Under the pieces are notes generated by a model. That model saw nothing but the letters and a program-made list of their open reading frames with translations. It was not told the DNA's origin and did no database searches. 10,597 nt of DNA, taken from Pseudomonadota bacterium (GTDB lineage: Bacteria; Pseudomonadota; Alphaproteobacteria; Acetobacterales; Acetobacteraceae). A program made the position numbers and the translations under genes. The stretch is taken from the NCBI GenBank assembly GCA_021807975.1, contig JAKBCJ010000135.1:1-10597 (forward strand), written 5' to 3'. This document shows, piece after piece, positions 1 to 6,234 of the stretch (the stretch's first letter is position 1; every line of letters starts with the position of its first letter).

Positions 1-121
1 GCTGAACGGTGGGTTCGGCCTGGCCATCCCCGGTCTGACCACCGTGCTGACGTGGTGCGTGGTGACAAGCACCATCGCCTCCGGCGCCGCCTATGTCTGG
101 ATCACCGCCCGAGGGGAATGA
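1..121 (+). CDS. C-terminal fragment, probable CDP-alcohol phosphatidyltransferase family protein
   Basis: An open frame enters from the left edge (codons from base 2) and ends at TGA 119-121, giving 39 visible residues that begin LNGGFGLAIPG and end YVWITARGE. They form one hydrophobic helix (roughly TTVLTWCVVTSTIASGAAYV) followed by a short polar tail. This resembles the last transmembrane helix of PgsA-like CDP-alcohol phosphatidyltransferases, integral membrane enzymes of phospholipid synthesis. The catalytic motif would lie upstream and cannot be seen, so the family call rests on helix style and on the gene that follows. The stop is 1 nt before the GTG start of the AI-2E family gene, which suggests a shared transcript. 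That it is a real coding end is fairly safe; the family is tentative. Confidence 0.55.
   Translation, partial: LNGGFGLAIPGLTTVLTWCVVTSTIASGAAYVWITARGE
111..118 (+). promoter_or_regulatory. Ribosome binding site fixing the GTG start of the AI-2E family gene
   Basis: The purine run GAGGGGAA lies inside the last codons of the upstream gene. Its AGGGGA core ends 5 nt before GTG 123. The alternative in-frame ATG at 93 has only GCGCCGCCT-type pyrimidine-rich sequence before it and no Shine-Dalgarno match, so the GTG is preferred. Confidence 0.6.
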
Positions 122-122
122 C

Positions 123-1265
123 GTGCCAGCCGACCGCCAGGATGTTTGCGTCAACCCGCCCGACCCCGCTCCCATTCCACCGGGGCCGGCATTTCACGCA
201 ACCCGCACCCAGCGCGTCGCGCTGATCGTCGGCCTGCTGGTCGCCCTGTGGGTGATGCTGGACCTGTTCGCCTCCGTTCTGGCACCGTTCGTTGCCGCCG
301 CGGTCCTGGCCTACGCGCTCGATCCGCCGGCAACCAAGCTCGTCCAGCTCGGTTTGCCGCGCGGCGCGGCGGCCCTGCTGATGATGATCGGCGTGGTCGC
401 CGGCGTCCTGCTGTTTGCGCTGCTGCTGTATCCGCTGGTCATCGTCCAGATCGGCCTGCTGGTCCATCGCATCCCCCAATATGCCACCCTGGTGCAAGGT
501 TGGGCCCGGGAGATGCTAACCCACCTGCAAGACAATTTCGGCCCCGATGTCGTCAACGACAAACTGCGCGACCTGGTCAGCGGACAGGCGGGATCGATGC
601 TCAGCATCCTGCTGTCCACCGTTACAGGCGTCATCGGCAGCGGTTTCGCGATCTTTAATCTGCTGTCGATCGCCGTGGTCACCCCGGTTGTCGGCTTCTA
701 TCTGCTGCGCGACTGGCACAAGGCCGTCCGGCTAATCGATTCCTGGCTGCCCTACCGCTATCGCGACGTGATCCGGGCGCAGGCCCGGGAGGTTGACCGC
801 ATTCTCTCCGCCTGGGTGCGCGGTCAGGCACTGTGCTGCCTGCTGCTGGCGCTGTACTATGCGGTCAGCCTGACCATTGCCGGCCTGGACCTTGGGCTGA
901 TCGTCGGACTGATGGCCGGACTGCTGTCATTCATCCCCTACGTCGGGTCGATCGTCGGCGGCGTTACCGCGATCGGCCTGGCGTTGGCTCAGTATCCGCT
1001 GTGGCGCGGCGTGATCGTAGTTAGCGGGGTGCTGGTCATCGGGCAGATCCTGGAAGGCTATGTGATCTATCCGCGCTTTCTGGGCGACCGGGTCGAATTG
1101 CCGGCGGTGTGGGTCATTTTCGCGCTGTTCGCGGGCGGAGCCGCGTTCGGATTCCTCGGCGTGATGCTGGCGGTGCCGGTTGCCGCGACGATCGGCGTGC
1201 TGGCGCGGTTCTGGCTGCGCCGCTATCTGACAAGCCCGCTCTATCTGGACCCACCCTCGGCCTGA
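123..1265 (+). CDS. AI-2E/PerM-family membrane transporter
   Basis: This is a 380-residue polytopic inner-membrane protein of the AI-2E transporter (PerM, UPF0118) family. Members are proposed exporters or permeases; only a few have an assigned substrate, so none is claimed here. After a Pro-rich cytosolic N-terminus come paired hydrophobic helices (VALIVGLLVALWVMLDL and the following FVAAAVLAYALDPP) and a third (AALLMMIGVVAGVLLFALLL). A soluble, amphipathic mid-section follows (about residues 115-165), then the family signatures PVVGFYLLRDW, LLSFIPYVGSIVGG and GQILEGYVIYPRFLGDRVELPAVWV, and the closing GGAAFGFLGVMLAVPVAA helix. The length is normal for the family (about 350-400). The start is GTG 123, because AGGGGA precedes it and it directly follows the upstream stop; an ATG at 93 would add ten residues without a ribosome site. 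The stop overlaps the hdaA start (TGATG). Confidence 0.9.
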   Translation: MPADRQDVCVNPPDPAPIPPGPAFHATRTQRVALIVGLLVALWVMLDLFASVLAPFVAAAVLAYALDPPATKLVQLGLPRGAAALLMMIGVVAGVLLFALLLYPLVIVQIGLLVHRIPQYATLVQGWAREMLTHLQDNFGPDVVNDKLRDLVSGQAGSMLSILLSTVTGVIGSGFAIFNLLSIAVVTPVVGFYLLRDWHKAVRLIDSWLPYRYRDVIRAQAREVDRILSAWVRGQALCCLLLALYYAVSLTIAGLDLGLIVGLMAGLLSFIPYVGSIVGGVTAIGLALAQYPLWRGVIVVSGVLVIGQILEGYVIYPRFLGDRVELPAVWVIFALFAGGAAFGFLGVMLAVPVAATIGVLARFWLRRYLTSPLYLDPPSA

Positions 1266-2023
1266 TGCCGCCCGACCCCAACCAACTGCCGCTGCCGTTC
1301 CAGCACCAGCCTCGCTACGATTCGGCGGACTTCATCCCGGCGGAGTCGAACCGCGCGGCCCGTGCCTGGCTGGACACCGAATGGCCGGAGCGGCGCCTTG
1401 CGCTGTTCGGGCCGCCCGGCTGCGGCAAATCCCACCTGCTGCATATCTGGGCGCGCCGAACCGCGGCAACCGTGCTGGCCGGCCAGACCCTGGCCGATCT
1501 GGACGCACTCCCCGAACACGGCGCCCTGGCGCTGGACGACGGCGATCTGGTACGCGACGAAACCCTGCTGTTCCATCTTCTGAACACCGCCCGAGACCGC
1601 GGGCTGCGTCTGTTGATCGCGGCCCGAACCGCCCCGGCACGCTGGCCGGTGCGCCTGCCCGATCTGTCGAGCCGACTGCGCGCCATCGCCGCCGCCGAAA
1701 TTCACGAACCGGATGACGAACTTCTCGCGGCGCTGCTGCAGCGGCTGATCGCCGACAGGCAACTGATCGTGACACAGCCCGCCCGGGATTGGATCTCAAC
1801 CCACTGCCCACGCTCCCCGTCCGCCCTGCGAGAGGCCGTGGCCCGCTTGGACCGGGAAAACCTGATTTCCGGCGGCCCCATAACCCGCACCCTGGCGGCA
1901 AAGGTGCTGAAGGATGACGGCGCCGACGAAGGTCCGTCAGCCGAACCCGCCCCCTCGCCGGATCGCTCCGGCTTCCTGTATAAAGATCTCTTATCTCCCG
2001 CGGGGATTGGAAATGGAGCTTAA
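1265..2023 (+). CDS. hdaA: HdaA, regulatory inactivator of DnaA (AAA+ protein)
   Basis: This 252-residue DnaA-related AAA+ ATPase lacks a DNA-binding domain IV. Hda proteins bind the DNA polymerase beta clamp on replicated DNA and stimulate ATP hydrolysis by DnaA, preventing re-initiation (RIDA). The N-terminus carries a clamp-binding motif, QLPLPF (residues 7-12). Then come Walker A GPPGCGKS (49-56), Walker B ALALDD (87-92), a sensor-I-like strand LLIAAR (116-121) and box VII LPDLSSRLR with the likely arginine finger Arg137. The sensor-II helix SPSALREAVARLD follows. The family fold ends near LAAKVLKDDG; about 35 further Pro/Ala/Ser-rich residues follow and look unconserved. ATG 1265 overlaps the preceding stop as TGATG, and no good ribosome site is present, so coupling is likely. 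An upstream in-frame ATG at 1109 would overlap the transporter by 157 nt and is not used. The last 11 nt overlap ppk1. Confidence 0.92.
   Translation: MPPDPNQLPLPFQHQPRYDSADFIPAESNRAARAWLDTEWPERRLALFGPPGCGKSHLLHIWARRTAATVLAGQTLADLDALPEHGALALDDGDLVRDETLLFHLLNTARDRGLRLLIAARTAPARWPVRLPDLSSRLRAIAAAEIHEPDDELLAALLQRLIADRQLIVTQPARDWISTHCPRSPSALREAVARLDRENLISGGPITRTLAAKVLKDDGADEGPSAEPAPSPDRSGFLYKDLLSPAGIGNGA
1977..1996 (+). promoter_or_regulatory. AT-rich island, candidate internal promoter/operator before ppk1
   Basis: Twenty bases with 15 A/T stand out in surroundings near 68% G+C. They contain TATAAA (1979-1984, five of six to the -10 consensus) directly preceded by TG, and an AGAT-N5-ATCT inverted repeat. 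No convincing -35 lies 16-18 nt upstream. The segment encodes the poorly conserved tail of HdaA and ends 17 nt before the ppk1 ATG. Its CTGTATAAAG stretch loosely recalls a Pho-box half but lacks the C after CTGT and a clear second half. It is a candidate only. Confidence 0.25.
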
Positions 2024-4271
2024 GGCCGACATCGTGGACCTGGTCGGACGACGGGTCAGCAAGCCGGCAACCGCCAGGAACGGCAAACCGGCCCGCTCCC
2101 CGACGGAACGGCCGATGAAACTGCCGGTGGACCTGACAAGCCCCGAACGATTCATCAACCGCGAGCTGTCGTGGCTGGACTTCAATCACCGCGTCATTGA
2201 GGAAGCGGAGAATCCTCGTCATCCGCTGTTGGAACGGTTGCGCTTCCTGTCGATCAGCGCGTCGAACCTGGACGAATTCTACTCGGTGCGCGTCGCCGCC
2301 CTGATCGGCCAGGCCAAGGCCGGCGGCACACTGATCTCCACCGACGGCCGCACCGCCGCGCAGCAGCTTACCGATATCAAGGCCCGCGCCGAATCCCTTC
2401 TGTCCGACCAGCAACGCATCCTCGGCGAACTGCTGGAACAGTTGCGCGAAGCAGGCGTCGCGCTCTGCGCCACGGATACCTTGTCCGACGAAGATAAAAC
2501 CTGGCTGGACGCCTGCTTCATGGAGCGGGTTTTCCCGGTGGTAACCCCATTGGCGGTGGACCCGGCACATCCGTTCCCATTCATCTCCAACTTCGGCCTC
2601 GTGCTGGCGATGCATCTGGTGCGCGCATCCGACGGCATCGCCATGCGCGGCCTGCTGCCGCTGCCCAGCCAGGTGGAACGCTTCGTGCGCCTGCCAACCC
2701 TGGAAGGCGGGGGGCCGGTTCGCTTCATTCTGCTGGACGATCTGGTCGTCCTGTTCCTCGATAGGGTGTTCCCGGGCTTCCGCCTGACCGGCCACGGGCT
2801 GTTCCGCGTCATCCGCGACACCGATGTGGAGTTCGAGGAAGAAGCCGAGGATCTGGTCCGATCCTACGAAACCGCGCTGAAACGCCGCCGCCGCGGCAGG
2901 GCGATCCATGTAGAAATCGCCGCCGGCATGCCGGTGGAGCTACGCGATCTGGTGATCGACGAGCTGGATGCCGCACCCGACGAAATCCACGACGGCCAAA
3001 GGCTGCTAGGCCTTGCGGACATGAAGCAGATGATCGTGGAGGATCGCCACGATCTGTTGTTCGCCCCCTACACGCCCCGCTTTCCCGAACGGATTCGTGA
3101 CTTCGGCGGCGACTGTTTCGCTGCCATCCGAGCGAAGGACATTATCGTTCACCATCCGTATGAGAGTTTCGACGTGGTGGTGCAGTTCCTGCGCCAGGCG
3201 GCGCAGGACCCGGCGGTGATCGCGATCAAACAGACGCTGTACCGCACCAGCCGCGACAGCACGATCGTCAACGCGCTGATCGAGGCGGCTGAAGCCGGCA
3301 AATCGGTCACCGCGATGGTCGAGCTGCGGGCTCGCTTCGACGAAGAAGCCAACATCCGCCTCGCCCGGCGCATGGAAGCCGCCGGTGTACAGGTGGTTTA
3401 TGGCTTCGCCGGCTTGAAGACCCACGCCAAGCTGTCCCTGGTGGTACGGCGGGAGGCCGGGGCCATCCGCTCCTACGCCCATTTCGGCACCGGGAATTAT
3501 CACCCGATCACCGCGCGCGTTTACACCGACCTGAGCTTCTTCACCACAGACCCGGCACTGACCCGTGATTCAGCCCGCCTGTTCAACTTCATGACCGGTT
3601 ACGCCCGGCCGGAAATCATGGAGGAACTGGGATTCAGCCCGCTGACCACGCGCATGAAACTGCTGGCGCTGATCCACAAGGAAATCGCCTTTGCCCGGGA
3701 CGGCAAACCCGCGACCATCTGGCTGAAGATGAACAGCCTGACCGACGTGGAACTGATCGACGCGCTGTATGCCGCGTCCAACGCGGGCGTAAAGGTTATG
3801 GCGGTGATACGCGGCATTTGCTGCCTGAGGCCCGGTGTGCCCGGCATGTCGGAGAACATCCGGGTTAAGTCCATCGTCGGACGCTTCCTGGAACACGGCC
3901 GTATCTATGTCTTCGGCAACGGCCAAACCCTTCCCGGCCGCAACGCGCGTGTCTTCATCAGTTCAGCCGACTGGATGGAGCGGAACATGGACTGGCGGGT
4001 CGAAACGCTGGTGCCCATTCACAATCCGACCGTCCATGCCCAAGTCCTGGATCAGATCATGCTGATCAATCTAAAGGACTCGCTGCAATCCTGGGAACTC
4101 AGCAGCGATGGACTCTGGACCCGTGTCGCGCCCGGCCGGAAGCCGGTTTCGGCCCACGATTATTTCATGACTAACCCGTCTCTGTCCGGGCGCGGTTCGG
4201 CGTTGCATGGGCCGGCGGTGGCTGCCCCCGTGCCCATGCCGCGGCGCCAGGACAGGCTGACACAGGATTGA
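2013..4271 (+). CDS. ppk1: Polyphosphate kinase 1 (RNA degradosome-type PPK1)
   Basis: PPK1 reversibly transfers the gamma-phosphate of ATP to inorganic polyphosphate; it acts as an oligomer, often membrane-associated. The 752-residue product has all four domains. The N domain holds RELSWLDFN (50-58) and SASNLDEFY (82-90; Asn85 matches the ATP-contacting Asn45 of E. coli). A head domain follows. The two phospholipase-D-like C domains carry GLKTHAKL, with His471 matching the phosphorylated His435 of E. coli, and RFLEHGRIYVF, with His628 matching E. coli His592. The offset between the two histidines is identical to E. coli. SSADWMERNMDWRVE is also present. Start: ATG 2013 overlaps the hdaA stop and has GGGGA 6 nt upstream. 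The later ATG 2115 (MKLPVDL) has a weaker site, GGAACGG, but would remove a basic 34-residue extension, so the start is not certain. ppx begins 3 nt after the stop. Confidence 0.96.
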   Translation: MELKADIVDLVGRRVSKPATARNGKPARSPTERPMKLPVDLTSPERFINRELSWLDFNHRVIEEAENPRHPLLERLRFLSISASNLDEFYSVRVAALIGQAKAGGTLISTDGRTAAQQLTDIKARAESLLSDQQRILGELLEQLREAGVALCATDTLSDEDKTWLDACFMERVFPVVTPLAVDPAHPFPFISNFGLVLAMHLVRASDGIAMRGLLPLPSQVERFVRLPTLEGGGPVRFILLDDLVVLFLDRVFPGFRLTGHGLFRVIRDTDVEFEEEAEDLVRSYETALKRRRRGRAIHVEIAAGMPVELRDLVIDELDAAPDEIHDGQRLLGLADMKQMIVEDRHDLLFAPYTPRFPERIRDFGGDCFAAIRAKDIIVHHPYESFDVVVQFLRQAAQDPAVIAIKQTLYRTSRDSTIVNALIEAAEAGKSVTAMVELRARFDEEANIRLARRMEAAGVQVVYGFAGLKTHAKLSLVVRREAGAIRSYAHFGTGNYHPITARVYTDLSFFTTDPALTRDSARLFNFMTGYARPEIMEELGFSPLTTRMKLLALIHKEIAFARDGKPATIWLKMNSLTDVELIDALYAASNAGVKVMAVIRGICCLRPGVPGMSENIRVKSIVGRFLEHGRIYVFGNGQTLPGRNARVFISSADWMERNMDWRVETLVPIHNPTVHAQVLDQIMLINLKDSLQSWELSSDGLWTRVAPGRKPVSAHDYFMTNPSLSGRGSALHGPAVAAPVPMPRRQDRLTQD

Positions 4272-4274
4272 TGT

Positions 4275-5783
4275 ATGCCTTTTGCCCCGCCTGCCCCGTT
4301 GCCAAGATGCGGCGTCGTCGATCTCGGGTCCAACTCGGTTCGGCTTGTCGTCTATGAAGGCCACACCCGGAACCCCATGCCTATTTTCAACGAAAAGGCG
4401 GTGCTGCGGCTGGGACGGGGATTGCAAGCCACCGGGCGGCTGGACGACGAAGGGGTCACCCGGGCGCTGATGGTCATGCAGCGGTACTACATGGTCGCCA
4501 AGGCAATGGGGGCCGACCCGTTCGAGGTTCTGGCCACGGCGGCGGTGCGCGATGCGGACAACGGCCCCGCCTTCGTGGACGCCCTGCGCGACCGCATGCC
4601 CGGCGTGCCCATCCACATCCTGTCGGGTATCGAGGAAGCCGCTTACTCCACGGACGGGGTCGTTTGCGGCATCCCGGCGGCGAACGGTGTGCTGGCGGAT
4701 ATCGGCGGCGGTTCACTGGAAGTCGTGCGGCTGACCGACGGCATGCCCGGCCCCTCCGAAACCCTGAAACTCGGCGTCATCCGCCTCGCTGAACGTTCTT
4801 CTGGCGATCCATTACGGGCCCGCCAAATCGCCGACGAAGACCTACGTTCAGTGCCCTGGCTCAGCGAAGCGATTGGCGAAGACCTGTATCTCGTCGGCGG
4901 TGCATGGCGTGCGCTGGCACGAATCCACATGGCCCAGACCAGCTACCCGCTGAACATGGTGCATCACTATACCATCGGCCGCGACGCCGCACGCGACCTG
5001 ACCAGCCTGATTTTCACCGCGCCCCGCAAAGTGCTGGAACGCCTGCCCGGCGCACCGCGCCGCCGCATCGACGATCTGCCCTTCGCCGCCACCGCGCTGC
5101 GCCGCCTGCTGCGAATCACCGGCGTCCGCCGCGTGGTTTTCAGCGCCAGCGGCCTGCGAGAGGGCTGGTTCATGCGCCGCATGCCGCCCGACATCCAGAC
5201 CCAGGACCCAATCCTTAGTGCCGCCTGGGAAATGGCCGACCGGCATGGCCGCGACCCGTCCCTGCCGCCCGCGCTGGTCGAGTGGACCCGCCCGCTGTTT
5301 CCGCGCGAAACGCCGGAGGAAGCCCACCTGCGCGAGGCGATGTGCTGGATGTCCGATATCGGCAGCCACGACCATCCCGAATTCCGTGCGGAGCAGGCAT
5401 ACTTGCGCGTGTTGCGCCAGCCCGGCGTCGGGTTGGATCACTACGCGCGGGCGTTCCTGGCCCTGGCGGTGGCGCTTCGGTATGAGGCAGAGTCCGATTC
5501 GGCATTCCTGCGCCCCTCCCGCCTGTTGCTGGACATCGAAACCGCGAACCGCGCCGAAGTCCTGGGGATCGCCCTGCGCCTGGCCTACACCCTGTCGGCT
5601 GGAACCAAGGACCTGCTGGCCGGCACCCGGCTGCGCATCGAAGGCTCCCGTCTGGTGCTTCTGCTGCGGCAGAACAGCGGCGTATTCGCCGGCGAAAGCG
5701 TGATCCGCAGGCTGGAGCGGCTTGCCCAGGCAGTCGGATTGCAAGCTGCCGCGGAACCCGACCTGATGCAGGCAGCGGAGTGA
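4275..5783 (+). CDS. ppx: Ppx/GppA-family exopolyphosphatase
   Basis: This 502-residue cytosolic phosphatase of the actin/ASKHA fold is expected to release phosphate from polyphosphate ends; some family members also hydrolyse pppGpp to ppGpp, and sequence does not separate the two. Seen in order are the phosphate-1 motif GVVDLGSNSVRLVVYEG (13-29), VLATAAVRDA, and SGIEEA (117-122) with Glu121 in the position of the catalytic Glu121 of E. coli Ppx. These are followed by the phosphate-2 motif DIGGGSLE (142-149) and the SASGLREGW block (290-298) closing the Ppx/GppA domain. An HD-like helical C-terminal region (about 305-500) follows with the alphaproteobacterial-type DIGSHDHPEFRAEQAYLRVL. ATG 4275 lies 3 nt after the ppk1 stop, with AGGA 7 nt upstream, so synthesis and breakdown of polyphosphate are encoded together. 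The last 4 nt overlap the GNAT gene. Confidence 0.93.
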   Translation: MPFAPPAPLPRCGVVDLGSNSVRLVVYEGHTRNPMPIFNEKAVLRLGRGLQATGRLDDEGVTRALMVMQRYYMVAKAMGADPFEVLATAAVRDADNGPAFVDALRDRMPGVPIHILSGIEEAAYSTDGVVCGIPAANGVLADIGGGSLEVVRLTDGMPGPSETLKLGVIRLAERSSGDPLRARQIADEDLRSVPWLSEAIGEDLYLVGGAWRALARIHMAQTSYPLNMVHHYTIGRDAARDLTSLIFTAPRKVLERLPGAPRRRIDDLPFAATALRRLLRITGVRRVVFSASGLREGWFMRRMPPDIQTQDPILSAAWEMADRHGRDPSLPPALVEWTRPLFPRETPEEAHLREAMCWMSDIGSHDHPEFRAEQAYLRVLRQPGVGLDHYARAFLALAVALRYEAESDSAFLRPSRLLLDIETANRAEVLGIALRLAYTLSAGTKDLLAGTRLRIEGSRLVLLLRQNSGVFAGESVIRRLERLAQAVGLQAAAEPDLMQAAE

Positions 5784-6220
5784 TCCGCCCCGCCCGCTCG
5801 GCGGAAGCCGCCGCGGTGCGCGACGTCGTTCTGGCTGCGTATGAGCGGTACGTAGCGGTCATCGGCACCCAACCCGGCCCGATGCTGGACGACTACAACG
5901 CCCGTATCGCCGCCGGTCAGGCATGGGTACTTGAAGTTGCCAACGAGATCGCTGGCGTCCTTGTGCTGGAAGACGGACCTGACTGTTTCTTGCTCGATAA
6001 CATCGCGATCCGGCCAGACCGGCAGGGAATCGGTTACGGACGGCAACTGATGGATTTCGCCGAAGCACAGGCCGCAAGGCGCGGCTGGCAGGCGGTCACG
6101 CTGTACACTAACGCACTGATGACCGAAAACATCGCGATCTACACAAAGCGCGGATATACCCAACAGGACCGCCGGACGGAAAAGGGCTTCGATCGGATTT
6201 ACATGACGAAATCCCTGTAA
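5780..6220 (+). CDS. GNAT-family N-acetyltransferase
   Basis: A 146-residue single-domain acetyltransferase of the GNAT superfamily, which moves the acetyl group of acetyl-CoA to an amine; the acceptor is unknown. The N-terminus IRPARSAEAAAVRDVV fits the usual first strand and helix. LLDNIAIRPDRQGIGYGRQLM is motif A, with the pyrophosphate-binding Gln82-x-x-Gly85-x-Gly87 loop. The end, LYTNALMTENIAIYTKRGYTQ, is motif B with the conserved N-x-x-x-x-x-x-x-GY element; the protein then finishes on a short beta strand. Length is typical. The start is GTG 5780, overlapping the ppx stop as GTGA, with only a distant AGG upstream, so it probably depends on ribosomes finishing ppx. It is the last gene of the plus-strand run and ends 14 nt from the end of the opposing gene. 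Small-molecule, antibiotic and protein targets are equally open. Confidence 0.88.
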   Translation: MIRPARSAEAAAVRDVVLAAYERYVAVIGTQPGPMLDDYNARIAAGQAWVLEVANEIAGVLVLEDGPDCFLLDNIAIRPDRQGIGYGRQLMDFAEAQAARRGWQAVTLYTNALMTENIAIYTKRGYTQQDRRTEKGFDRIYMTKSL

Positions 6221-6222
6221 CC

Positions 6223-6234
6223 TCCGGCCCCGGA
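6223..6234. other. Short palindrome filling the convergent gene junction
   Basis: TCCGG-CC-CCGGA almost exactly occupies the 14 nt between the GNAT stop and the TAG of the minus-strand oxidoreductase. It reads the same from both strands. The stem is short, the 2-nt loop is too tight for a full hairpin, and there is no T-run on either side, so it is not a standard intrinsic terminator. It may be a weak bidirectional stop or pause site, or chance in G+C-rich DNA. Confidence 0.3.

Noticed and set aside
1109..1264. Longer HdaA starting inside the transporter gene
   Set aside because: The added residues are an out-of-frame reading of the transporter's conserved last helix, and the clamp-binding motif sits correctly at residues 7-12 from ATG 1265.
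1332..2909. 525-codon minus-strand open frame opposite hdaA and ppk1
   Set aside because: It lies antisense to two genes with clear catalytic motifs; its translation is Arg/Gln/Gly-rich without any family motif, as expected for the complement of G+C-rich coding DNA.
4848..5744. 298-codon minus-strand open frame opposite ppx
   Set aside because: Shadow of ppx codon bias; no motif and no ribosome site.
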